Of a stretch of DNA of 8,838 nucleotides, positions 1 to 6,931 are shown in pieces. Positions within the stretch are counted from its first letter, which is position 1. Each line of letters starts with the position of its first letter. Below the pieces are notes generated by a model. That model was not told where the DNA came from. It did not search any database and was given only the letters and a program-made list of their open reading frames with translations. Where the stretch lies: the NCBI GenBank assembly GCA_013153575.1, contig JAADEE010000208.1, positions 1 through 8,838 of the forward strand, in the 5' to 3' direction. A program made the translations under genes and the position numbers. The DNA comes from Chlorobiota bacterium (lineage in GTDB: Bacteria > Bacteroidota > Bacteroidia > Bacteroidales > JAADGE01).

Positions 1-645
1 AAATTTATAGAAAAAAAAATAATAAAAAACAGAAAACAAGTTAATAAACAAAGAGAAAGCTTATATAAATTATCAGCAGAAAAATATTTTAATAGTCTAA
101 ATTTGCCTGAATTAGATACTATAAAATTTGAAAATTTTAGTTTTAACAAGCATAGCTACAAAACTGATTTTACAGACATTGATAAAAAAATATTCAAATT
201 GAATGTTACAAAGCAAATGCAAGTTTCATACTTGAGCAAACAAAACATAAGTAAATATACAACTATTTCGGTTAGTTATCTTGATGATTGTGTAACAAAT
301 ATATACTTATATACAATTGACAAGCAATTTAATTTATTAGACTATAAACTTATATATTCTGCTTTTCCGTTTCCTATTCACGTAGATAGTTTTAAATATA
401 AAAATTATATAATATATACAAACAATGAATTATTTTACACACATTTCAATTCAGATTCTAGTTTTTCAATAATAAAAAAAGAATATTTCACATTAAAAGA
501 TACAATTACAAATAAAAAACATATTGAAATTGGAAATGAATTTAATGCAACCTATAAAATAAATACAAAAGGTAAATTCATTGAAATTGATAACAAAAGT
601 TTTCAAAAAGAATACATTGAACCATTATATAAAATATTAATTTAA
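1..645 (+). CDS. Hypothetical protein, 3' part only (start lies before the window)
   Basis: The reading frame is open from the first base of the window to a TAA at 643-645, giving 214 residues of a protein whose N-terminus is missing. A TTG at 103 could be taken as a start, but the frame continues upstream without a stop (KFIEKKIIKNRKQ... at bases 1 onward), so I read this as an internal Leu. The visible part opens with a Lys-rich, probably helical stretch (about residues 1-33). It then becomes rich in Tyr, Phe, Ile, Asn and Thr in alternating patterns that suggest beta strands. The end (EFNATYKINTKGKFIEID) resembles a strand-turn-strand 'KGKF' hairpin seen in many Bacteroidota surface or lipoproteins, but that is only a loose impression. 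No catalytic motif, transmembrane segment or metal site is visible. I do not recognise the family. Its base composition is even more AT-rich than that of the housekeeping genes downstream, which fits a fast-evolving accessory gene. No hairpin terminator follows it. Confidence 0.75.
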   Translation, partial: KFIEKKIIKNRKQVNKQRESLYKLSAEKYFNSLNLPELDTIKFENFSFNKHSYKTDFTDIDKKIFKLNVTKQMQVSYLSKQNISKYTTISVSYLDDCVTNIYLYTIDKQFNLLDYKLIYSAFPFPIHVDSFKYKNYIIYTNNELFYTHFNSDSSFSIIKKEYFTLKDTITNKKHIEIGNEFNATYKINTKGKFIEIDNKSFQKEYIEPLYKILI

Positions 646-686
646 AAAAAGGTGCTTAAATTACGATGTTTTAATCATAAAATAAT

Positions 687-694
687 TTACTTTG
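687..694 (+). promoter_or_regulatory. Weak candidate -7 box for asnS (TTACTTTG)
   Basis: TTACTTTGC differs at one base from the Bacteroidota -7 consensus TAnnTTTG and lies about 60 bases before the asnS ATG. I see no good TTTG -33 element at the usual 19-base spacing, so the call is tentative. The upstream gene has no visible terminator, so read-through into asnS is also possible. Confidence 0.35.
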
Positions 695-712
695 CACAAC
701 AAAAACAAACAC

Positions 713-741
713 TAAACACCTAAACATTAAACAGTTAAACA
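713..741 (+). repeat. Four TAAACA repeats in the asnS leader
   Basis: TAAACA occurs at 713-718, 721-726, 728-733 and 736-741, a spacing of 8, 7 and 8 bases, inside an A/C-rich, almost G-free leader. Such leaders are expected to be unstructured. Bacteroidota often start translation without a Shine-Dalgarno sequence, so this may simply keep the start codon accessible. No role is demonstrated. Confidence 0.45.
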
Positions 742-752
742 ACAACAAAGCA

Positions 753-2270
753 ATGATACAAATAAAAGACTTCAAAAATCACGAAGGACAAACAATTGAA
801 ACACAAGGCTGGCTTACAAACAAAAGAAGCGGTAAAGGACTTGAATTTATTATATTAAGAGACGGTAGCGGATTTGCACAATGCATTGTAGATGCTGAAA
901 GTGTGCCTAATGATGTTTTTGAAACAGCAAAGCGACTTTCACAAGAAAGCTCAATAAAACTTGAAGGAAAAGTTGTAAAAGATGAAAAACAAATAGGAGG
1001 TTATGAACTTCATGTAACCAATTTAGAACTTATTGGCACATCTGTTGACTATCCTATTACAAACAAAGAACATGGCATTGAATTTTTAATGGACAAACGC
1101 CATCTTTGGTTACGTTCAAAAAGGCAATGGGCAATTCTTAAAATAAGAAACAGAATTATTTTTGCAATAAATAACTTCTTCCAAAAAGAAGGATTTGTTC
1201 AAACAGATTCGCCTATTTTTACAGGAAATGCAGCCGAAGGTTCAACAACTTTGTTCTCATCAAAATATTACGACCAAGATGCTTACCTTGCACAAACAGG
1301 ACAACTTTATGGTGAAGCAATGGCAATGGCAATGGGTAAAATTTACACTTTTGGTCCTACATTCCGTGCTGAAAAATCAAAAACCAGAAGACACCTTTCT
1401 GAATTTTGGATGATTGAACCGGAAATGGCATTCTATAACAACGACATGAACATGGATTTAATAGAAAAATTCCTAAAATATGTTGTTACAGATGTTCTTG
1501 ACAATTGCAAAAATGAACTTGAAATTCTAGAAAGAGACACAACTGTTTTCGAAGCATTAAAAGCAAAACCTTTTCCACGCTTAACTTACGACAAAGCTGT
1601 TGAAATTATAAAAGGTGAAAAAGAAGTAAACGGAAAAACAAGCATTCAACTTCTTAACGAAGATTTAGAAAATGTAAAAGCTAAAATTGCAGAAAACAAA
1701 AAAGGAATTGAAGAACGTGAAAAAGAAATTGCAGGAGGAGTAAAAAAAGGAAAAAGAAATTTCTTACAAGCAAAAATAGACCAATTAAAACAAGAAATTA
1801 ACAAACTCGAAGAAGCAGAAAGGAACATTCCTAAATGGTTAGAATCCGCTAAAAATTTCAAATACGGAAATGACTTTGGAGGTTCAGATGAAACAGTAAT
1901 TACACGTATGTTCGATACACCTGTAATGGTTTACAACTGGCCACATGAAATAAAAGCATTTTACATGAAACGCGATGCCGACAATCCTGAAATGGCAAAA
2001 GGTGTTGATGTACTTGCACCTGAAGGCTATGGCGAAATTGTTGGAGGTGGAGAACGTGAAACAAATCTTGAACTTTTAATTTCTAAAATTGAGGAACATA
2101 AACTTCCAATGTCAGAATTTGAATGGTATTTAGATTTAAGAAAATACGGCTCAGTTCCTCACGCAGGTTTTGGTTTAGGGCTTGAAAGAACTGTTGCATG
2201 GATTTGCGGAACTCAACACATACGCGAAACAATTCCATTCCCAAGATATTACGGAAGATTAAGACCTTAA
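753..2270 (+). CDS. asnS: Asparagine--tRNA ligase (class IIb aminoacyl-tRNA synthetase)
   Basis: Cytoplasmic enzyme that charges tRNA-Asn with asparagine using ATP. The 505 residues begin with an OB-fold anticodon-binding domain (about 1-100, including GWLTNKRSGKGLEFIILRDG). Class II motif 1 follows near 126-158 (IRNRIIFAINNFFQKEGF...TDSPIF). The catalytic region has TGQLYGEAMAMA (182-193). Motif 2 is FGPTFRAEKSKTRRHLSEFWMIEPE (about 200-224). Motif 3 is GFGLGLERTV (472-481). The THLSEF/WMIEPE and GGGERE signatures, and an N-terminal rather than C-terminal add-on, favour AsnRS over AspRS. The protein is about 40 residues longer than the E. coli enzyme (466). The excess falls in a Lys/Glu-rich, probably coiled-coil stretch at about 290-365, just before FGGSDE. 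Related insertions occur, as I recall, in other Bacteroidota AsnRS. The ATG at 753 gives a normal N-terminus. A hairpin terminator follows directly. Confidence 0.97.
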   Translation: MIQIKDFKNHEGQTIETQGWLTNKRSGKGLEFIILRDGSGFAQCIVDAESVPNDVFETAKRLSQESSIKLEGKVVKDEKQIGGYELHVTNLELIGTSVDYPITNKEHGIEFLMDKRHLWLRSKRQWAILKIRNRIIFAINNFFQKEGFVQTDSPIFTGNAAEGSTTLFSSKYYDQDAYLAQTGQLYGEAMAMAMGKIYTFGPTFRAEKSKTRRHLSEFWMIEPEMAFYNNDMNMDLIEKFLKYVVTDVLDNCKNELEILERDTTVFEALKAKPFPRLTYDKAVEIIKGEKEVNGKTSIQLLNEDLENVKAKIAENKKGIEEREKEIAGGVKKGKRNFLQAKIDQLKQEINKLEEAERNIPKWLESAKNFKYGNDFGGSDETVITRMFDTPVMVYNWPHEIKAFYMKRDADNPEMAKGVDVLAPEGYGEIVGGGERETNLELLISKIEEHKLPMSEFEWYLDLRKYGSVPHAGFGLGLERTVAWICGTQHIRETIPFPRYYGRLRP

Positions 2271-2276
2271 CAAAAT

Positions 2277-2313
2277 AACCCCGTAAGAGAATAAAAAACT
2301 TACGGGGTTTCTT
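2277..2313 (+). terminator. Hairpin terminator after asnS
   Basis: AACCCCGTAAG (2277-2287) pairs perfectly with CTTACGGGGTT (2299-2309) around an 11-base A-rich loop, and T-rich sequence (TTTCTTT) follows. The 11-bp stem with a CCCC/GGGG core is typical of intrinsic termination. It begins 6 bases after the asnS stop codon and ends only about 11-15 bases before the next start codon. Confidence 0.88.
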
Positions 2314-2324
2314 TAAATATAAAA

Positions 2325-4265
2325 ATGAAACTAAATAAAAAACTAAATTCTTTAAACCTTCAAGAAGTTTTCATTTTACTAAAAAGACTTCTTATTGTGA
2401 TATTGCTATATTCAATATCAAGAGTTTTATTTTATTTTTATAACATAAACCATTTTCCTGACATTACTTTTTCAAGATTTTTAAGAATAATGCAAGGTGG
2501 AATTAGGTTTGACATTGCAGCTCTATTCTATATCAATTCACTTTACATTTTATTATACCTGCTTCCTTTTAATTTCAAATATAAAAAAACTTACAAAAAA
2601 ATCCTAAAATACATCTTCCTCATTACTAATGGAATAGCACTTGCTATAAACACAATGGATTTTTTCTATTTCGATTTTATTTTAAAAAGAAGCACCGCAG
2701 ATGTTTTTATGTTTGCAAAAGAAGGAAATATCTTTCACCTTTTTATTCTTTTCTTTACGGATTACTGGATAGGGCTTGTTATTTGGATTTCATTAATGCT
2801 TATTTTAATATTTCTTTACAGAAAAACAGATATTAATAAAAACGAAAATATAAACAAATTAGCGTATTACATTAGTGGCTTATTTTGGTTAATATTTATT
2901 TTATACTTTTCTGTTATAGGAATTAGAGGTGGTTTTACTCGAACAACAAGACCAATAAACCTAAATAATGCAGGAAAATACACCGAAAAACCTATTGAAA
3001 CGGCAATCGTTTTAAATACACCTTTTTCAATAATCAGAACCATAAATAAAAAACCATTAGAACTTAAAAATTATTTTACAGAAGATGAATTAGAAGCAAT
3101 ATATTCGCCTATACATCAAGCTGATACAATAAATAACTTCGACAATAAAAATGTAGTTATTTTCATTATCGAAAGTATGGGCAAAGAATACATAGGCTCA
3201 CTAAATAAAAATATTGATAATGGCAATTATAAAGGATTTATGCCTTTTGTAGATTCTCTAATTCAACAAAGCAAAACTTTTGCAAGAGCATTTGCAAATG
3301 GTCGTAAATCTATTGATGCTTTGCCATCTGTTACAGCAAGCATTCCTGCACTTGTAAATCCTTATGTAAGTTCAAAATATTCAACAAATACTATAAATAG
3401 CATTGCAAGTTTATTAAAAGAAAAAGGATACCAAACAGCATTTTTTCATGGTGCACCAAATGGCTCAATGGGTTTTGAATCATTCGTAAAAATTGCCGGT
3501 TACGACAAATATTTTGGCATGACAGAGTACAACAATGACGATGATTTTGATGGTTCATGGGCAATTTGGGATGAAGAATTTTTCCAATTCTATGCAAATG
3601 AAATTAATAAAATGAAAGAACCGTTCCATACAACACTTTTTTCAGCATCATCACATCATCCTTTTAAAGTTCCCGAAAAATATAATGGAAAGTTTAAGAA
3701 AGGTACACTTCCAATTCATATTCCAATTCAATATACCGATATGGCTTTAAAAAAGTTTTTTGAAACCGCATCAAAAATGGACTGGTACAAAAACACAATA
3801 TTTGTAATAACCGCCGACCATTGTAGCCAATCAGCAATTGATAAATATAAAACAGAAATAGGAAGTTTTTCAATTCCAATAATTATTTTTGAACCAAGCA
3901 AACCCAACTTTAAAGGATTAGACTCTACAATTACTCAACAAATAGATATTATGCCAACTATATTAAATATGTTGAATTATGACAAAGATTTTATTTCTTT
4001 CGGAAATAATATGCTTGACACAAGTGCAAATCACTTTGTTGTAAATTACATTAATAATACCTACCAAATTGCACAAGATAATTTTGTTTTACAATACAGA
4101 AATGATAAAGTAATTGCAATTTATAATTTTGAAAAAGACCCATTGTTAAAACACAACCTAATACACCAACAGATTGATAATGTTAAAGATATGAAACAAT
4201 TATTACAAGCATTCATACAGCAATACAATTACAGAATGATAAATAATGAGTTAACAATTAAATAA
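2325..4265 (+). CDS. LTA synthase family / sulfatase-fold membrane phosphotransferase
   Basis: Predicted inner-membrane protein of 646 residues with an extracytoplasmic alkaline-phosphatase-like (sulfatase) domain, of the group that includes LtaS, OpgB and lipid A phosphoethanolamine transferases. About five membrane segments are visible (roughly 15-38, 62-82, 95-117, 138-165 and 180-200), as in LtaS. The soluble domain starts near 274 (NKNVVIFIIESMGKEYIG) with E283 as a probable metal ligand. The likely nucleophile is S329 in NGRKSIDALPSVTASIP, at the position of the Thr in LtaS 'GKTSD'. SHHPF (443-447) and TADHCSQ (497-503, with D498 and H499) match the remaining metal and substrate sites, and WAIWDEEFF (412-420) is a family hallmark. 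The donor and acceptor are unknown: a Gram-negative bacterium makes no lipoteichoic acid, so phosphoglycerol or phosphoethanolamine transfer to a glycan or lipid is an inference. No own promoter is visible between the asnS terminator and this ATG. Confidence 0.88.
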   Translation: MKLNKKLNSLNLQEVFILLKRLLIVILLYSISRVLFYFYNINHFPDITFSRFLRIMQGGIRFDIAALFYINSLYILLYLLPFNFKYKKTYKKILKYIFLITNGIALAINTMDFFYFDFILKRSTADVFMFAKEGNIFHLFILFFTDYWIGLVIWISLMLILIFLYRKTDINKNENINKLAYYISGLFWLIFILYFSVIGIRGGFTRTTRPINLNNAGKYTEKPIETAIVLNTPFSIIRTINKKPLELKNYFTEDELEAIYSPIHQADTINNFDNKNVVIFIIESMGKEYIGSLNKNIDNGNYKGFMPFVDSLIQQSKTFARAFANGRKSIDALPSVTASIPALVNPYVSSKYSTNTINSIASLLKEKGYQTAFFHGAPNGSMGFESFVKIAGYDKYFGMTEYNNDDDFDGSWAIWDEEFFQFYANEINKMKEPFHTTLFSASSHHPFKVPEKYNGKFKKGTLPIHIPIQYTDMALKKFFETASKMDWYKNTIFVITADHCSQSAIDKYKTEIGSFSIPIIIFEPSKPNFKGLDSTITQQIDIMPTILNMLNYDKDFISFGNNMLDTSANHFVVNYINNTYQIAQDNFVLQYRNDKVIAIYNFEKDPLLKHNLIHQQIDNVKDMKQLLQAFIQQYNYRMINNELTIK

Positions 4266-4277
4266 AATATTGTTTCT

Positions 4278-4308
4278 TTTTCATTATTAAAAAAAAAAGT
4301 TAATTTTG
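4278..4308 (+). promoter_or_regulatory. Promoter for the DUF177-rpmF operon
   Basis: TAATTTTG at 4301-4308 is an exact match to the Bacteroidota -7 consensus TAnnTTTG. TTTT at 4278-4281 sits exactly 19 bases upstream and matches three of the four bases of the TTTG -33 box. A run of ten A residues (4289-4298) fills the spacer. Transcription would start near 4315, giving a leader of only about 15 bases before the ATG at 4330. Confidence 0.7.
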
Positions 4309-4329
4309 CGTGCTCGAATTATCAAGGAG

Positions 4330-4851
4330 ATGAATAATTATAAGATTGAATTTAGAGGATTAAGAGAAGATAAGCATAATTATAACTTTAAAATTACTGA
4401 TGATTTTTTCAATAAATTTGAAGAATCAGAAATAAAAAAAGGAGAAGTTCTTATTAATGTTGAAATGAATTTGAGTAAAGATATAATAATCTTAAACATT
4501 TCTTTAAAAGGAAAAGTAGAAATACAATGTGATAGATGTTTAGATTATTTTTATCAACCAATTTCATACAAAACAAAATTATTTGTTGAATTTGGATATG
4601 AAAACTCTGACATTTCAGACGTTGACAATAGAATTACGATTAGTGAAAAAGAAGATAAAATAGTTCTTGACAAGCATTTTTACGATTACATACATTTAAG
4701 TTTACCATATCAAAGATTTCATGCAAATGACAAAAACGGCAACTCTCTATGTAACATCGAAATGTTAGATAAATTAGAAGAATTATCAACAAAAAAAGAA
4801 GAAAAAGAAACTGACCCAAGATGGGACAAATTAAAAAATTTATATAATTAG
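4330..4851 (+). CDS. DUF177 / YceD family protein
   Basis: A 173-residue cytoplasmic protein of the DUF177 (YceD) family. The family is encoded next to rpmF in a very wide range of bacteria and has been linked to 23S rRNA or large-subunit maturation, although its biochemical role is not settled. Family features visible here are the CxxC in VEIQCDRCLDYF (C67 and C70), the LPYQRFH segment (125-131) and GNSLCN (137-142, C141), and the C-terminal DPRWDKL (162-168). I chose ATG 4330. A longer reading from TTG 4306 would begin inside the -7 box of the promoter, so it cannot be made from that transcript. An AAGGAG (4324-4329) directly abuts the ATG, closer than an ordinary Shine-Dalgarno spacing. 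rpmF follows after 22 bases, in the same transcript. Confidence 0.9.
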   Translation: MNNYKIEFRGLREDKHNYNFKITDDFFNKFEESEIKKGEVLINVEMNLSKDIIILNISLKGKVEIQCDRCLDYFYQPISYKTKLFVEFGYENSDISDVDNRITISEKEDKIVLDKHFYDYIHLSLPYQRFHANDKNGNSLCNIEMLDKLEELSTKKEEKETDPRWDKLKNLYN

Positions 4852-4873
4852 GAAATAGTTAAAATATTATAAA

Positions 4874-5059
4874 ATGGCACATCCAAAGAGAAAAATTTCG
4901 AAACAAAGAAGAAATAAAAGAAGAACTCATGTAAAAGCTACAACTCAACAATTGAGTACTTGCTCAAACTGTGGAACAACTGTAAAATACCACACTGTAT
5001 GTCCTGAATGCGGATATTACAGAGGTAAATTAGCAATTGAACCTAAAGTTGTATTATAA
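4874..5059 (+). CDS. rpmF: 50S ribosomal protein L32 (bL32)
   Basis: A 61-residue basic protein of the large ribosomal subunit. It begins MAHPKRKISKQRRNKRRTH, the standard bL32 N-terminus, whose proline follows a short start and is followed by an Arg/Lys-rich rRNA-binding tail. A zinc ribbon is formed by C30-x2-C33 and C43-x2-C46 (CSNCG...CPECGYYRG), so this is the zinc-binding (C+) form and not a cysteine-less paralogue. It is co-transcribed with the DUF177 gene, 22 bases upstream, and its message ends at the hairpin at 5110-5138. Confidence 0.97.
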   Translation: MAHPKRKISKQRRNKRRTHVKATTQQLSTCSNCGTTVKYHTVCPECGYYRGKLAIEPKVVL

Positions 5060-5109
5060 ATATCAGCTAATTTAGATTTCCTTTATGGAAATTTTCATTA
5101 AAAAAATAA

Positions 5110-5138
5110 AAAACCGGTATTTATTCAATACCGGTTTT
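5110..5138 (+). terminator. Hairpin terminator after rpmF
   Basis: AAAACCGGTATT (5110-5121) pairs perfectly with AATACCGGTTTT (5127-5138) around a 5-base loop, giving a 12-bp stem that ends in a T run. Because the stem is flanked by A on one side and T on the other, it could work in both directions, but no gene on the opposite strand is present. It separates the DUF177-rpmF unit from fabH. A smaller hairpin (ATTTCC 5076-5081 with GGAAAT 5087-5092) lies just upstream. Confidence 0.9.
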
Positions 5139-5179
5139 CCTGTTTGAAGTTAACAATTATACATATTTTAAACAAATAT

Positions 5180-5210
5180 TTTGTTTATACAAAACTTAAA
5201 TTTATTTTCG
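5180..5210 (+). promoter_or_regulatory. Promoter for the fabH-accB-accC operon
   Basis: TTTG at 5180-5183 is followed after exactly 19 bases by TATTTTCG at 5203-5210, one mismatch from the Bacteroidota TAnnTTTG -7 box. It lies between the rpmF terminator and the fabH start, where a new promoter is needed. The expected start of transcription is near 5217, giving a leader of about 40 bases, A-rich and without a Shine-Dalgarno sequence. Confidence 0.65.
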
Positions 5211-5258
5211 TATTTTAAGTTTCTTTAAAAATAAACAAAAAGAAAAAACAAATAAAAA

Positions 5259-6254
5259 ATGGAAAAAATAAATGCAGCCATATCAGGTGTTGCAGGATAT
5301 GTTCCTGAATACATTCTTACAAATGACGAACTATCAAAAATGGTTGACACTTCTGATGAATGGATAATGACCAGAATAGGTATTAAAGAAAGACGAATTT
5401 TAAAAGGTGAAGGACTTGGAACATCAGATTTAGGTACACAAGCAGTAAAAAAACTATTAGAAAAAACAGGAACAAAACCTGAAGAAGTTGATTTATTAAT
5501 TTGTACAACTGTTACTCCTGATATGCAATTCCCTGCAACTGCAAATATAATTTCAGATAAACTAGGAATAAAAAATGCTTTTAGTTTCGATTTAAATGCA
5601 GGATGTTCAGGTTTTCTTTTTGGACTTTCAACAGCATCAAAATTTGTACAATCAGGAAAGTACAAAAAAGTAGTTTTAGTTGGTGCAGACAAAATGTCTT
5701 CAATTGTTGATTACACTGACCGTTCAGTATGCCCAATTTTTGGAGACGGAGCAGGTGCAGTTTTACTTGAACCTACTACCGAAGATTATGGTGTAATTGA
5801 CGAAATGCTACATGTTGACGGAGCAGGAAGAAAACACTTACACCAAAAAGCAGGAGGTTCTATAAAACCTGCATCCCACGAATCTGTTGATGCAAGAGAA
5901 CATTTTATTTATCAAGAAGGACAAGCAGTTTTCAAAGCAGCAGTAAAAGGCATGGCTGATGTTTCTGTTGAAATGATGAAAAAACACAATTTAACTTCCG
6001 ATGATATTGCATGGCTTGTTCCACACCAAGCAAATATGCGTATTATTGCTGCAACTGCTAAAAGAATGGAACTACCTCCTGAAAAAGTTATGATTAATAT
6101 TCAAAAATTTGGTAACACAACCGATGGAACATTACCATTATTACTTTGGGAATGGGAAGACAAATTAAAAAAAGGAGACAAATTAATACTTTCAACATTT
6201 GGTGCAGGATTTACATGGGGAGCAATTTATTTAAAATGGGCTTATAATTCATAA
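5259..6254 (+). CDS. fabH: Beta-ketoacyl-ACP synthase III (KAS III)
   Basis: Starts fatty acid chains in the cytoplasm by condensing an acyl-CoA primer (acetyl-CoA or a branched primer) with malonyl-ACP. The 331-residue length is normal for the family. The catalytic triad is visible: C116 in NAGCSGF, H256 in [10 protein letters not shown] and N286 in [10 protein letters not shown]. The N-terminal [17 protein letters not shown] (30-46) and the [11 protein letters not shown] segment (161-171) are further family marks. The C-terminal FGAGFTWGA loop is complete. The ATG at 5259 gives the usual short N-terminus ahead of [10 protein letters not shown]. The gene follows its own promoter and is the first of a unit with accB and accC, which provide its malonyl substrate. 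Whether the primer pocket favours branched acyl-CoA, as in many Bacteroidota, cannot be read safely from the sequence. Confidence 0.96.
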   Translation: MEKINAAISGVAGYVPEYILTNDELSKMVDTSDEWIMTRIGIKERRILKGEGLGTSDLGTQAVKKLLEKTGTKPEEVDLLICTTVTPDMQFPATANIISDKLGIKNAFSFDLNAGCSGFLFGLSTASKFVQSGKYKKVVLVGADKMSSIVDYTDRSVCPIFGDGAGAVLLEPTTEDYGVIDEMLHVDGAGRKHLHQKAGGSIKPASHESVDAREHFIYQEGQAVFKAAVKGMADVSVEMMKKHNLTSDDIAWLVPHQANMRIIAATAKRMELPPEKVMINIQKFGNTTDGTLPLLLWEWEDKLKKGDKLILSTFGAGFTWGAIYLKWAYNS

Positions 6255-6363
6255 ACACTGATAATCTGCACAATAACAACGTTTTAACATTTTTTAACTA
6301 AGCAGAAACAACAAAAAATAGATATTTCGATATATTTACAAAAAAATTAAAAAAGATAACCAC

Positions 6364-6879
6364 ATGGATTATAAAGAATTAAAAGATTTCATAAAAGCAG
6401 TTGCAAAATCAGGAGTAAACGAAGTTGATATAAAAACTGACAAAATGAAACTCAGTATTAAAGTTAACTCATCAAGTACAGGAGCAACTCATACTGAAAC
6501 AATTATTCAACAAGTACCTGTTCACTCACCACTTGCAACAGGAACAATAATGCAACAACCGGTGCAACAAAACTTACAAACTCAAGTTCAAGCACCTGCA
6601 GACAATAATGAAAAATCAGAAAAAGAAGACACTTCAAAATATATTACAATTAAATCTCCAATGGTTGGAACTTTTTACAGAAAACCATCTCCGGATAAAG
6701 ATCCATTTGTTAATGTAGGAGACAATGTATCTGAAAATTCTGTTGTATGTATAATTGAAGCAATGAAATTATTTAATGAAATTGAAGCAGAAGTTACAGG
6801 TAAAATAGTTAAAGTTTTAGTTGATGATGCAACACCTGTTGAATTTGAACAAGCACTATTCTTGGTTGATCCAAGCTAA
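6364..6879 (+). CDS. accB: Acetyl-CoA carboxylase biotin carboxyl carrier protein (BCCP)
   Basis: Carries the biotin that shuttles a carboxyl group between biotin carboxylase and the carboxyltransferase of acetyl-CoA carboxylase. The 171 residues have three parts. The N-terminal MDYKELKDFIKAVAKSGVNEVDIKTDKMKLSIK (about 1-33) is the region that contacts AccC in this family. A flexible linker rich in Gln, Thr, Pro and Ala spans about 36-92. The C-terminal biotinyl domain (about 94-170) has the modified lysine K135 in EAMKLFNEIEAE. PMVGTFYRKPSPDKDPFV (99-116) matches the classical BCCP 'thumb'-bearing domain of acetyl-CoA carboxylase rather than a generic biotinyl protein. It lies 109 bases after fabH and 52 bases before accC. 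I see no convincing promoter or terminator in either gap. Confidence 0.96.
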   Translation: MDYKELKDFIKAVAKSGVNEVDIKTDKMKLSIKVNSSSTGATHTETIIQQVPVHSPLATGTIMQQPVQQNLQTQVQAPADNNEKSEKEDTSKYITIKSPMVGTFYRKPSPDKDPFVNVGDNVSENSVVCIIEAMKLFNEIEAEVTGKIVKVLVDDATPVEFEQALFLVDPS

Positions 6880-6931
6880 CAAGTTCAAAATCTAATTCTA
6901 AAAAGTTCATTAATTAAATAATCTTATTCAG

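Noticed and set aside
646..752. Hairpin using GGTG (651-654) and CACC (717-720)
   Set aside because: The arms are four bases with a mismatch beyond and a loop of more than 60 bases, which is not a credible terminator or riboswitch.
1646..1861. 71-residue open frame on the - strand inside asnS
   Set aside because: It is the reverse of the Lys/Glu-rich insertion, which automatically yields a Phe/Ser/Leu-rich frame; no start context or motif supports it.
4306..4329. Upstream TTG start for the DUF177 gene (adding MRARIIKE)
   Set aside because: The TTG is part of the -7 promoter box and would not be in the transcript; ATG 4330 gives the family's usual N-terminus.
5225..5692. 155-residue open frame on the - strand overlapping fabH
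   Set aside because: It runs antisense through the well-supported fabH gene, shows no family motif and is Ser/Phe-rich in the way expected for the reverse of an AT-rich coding sequence.
6255..6363. Separate promoter or terminator between fabH and accB
   Set aside because: TATATTTA (6331-6338) is one base off the -7 consensus but has no -33 box at 19 bases, and I found no stable hairpin followed by T residues.
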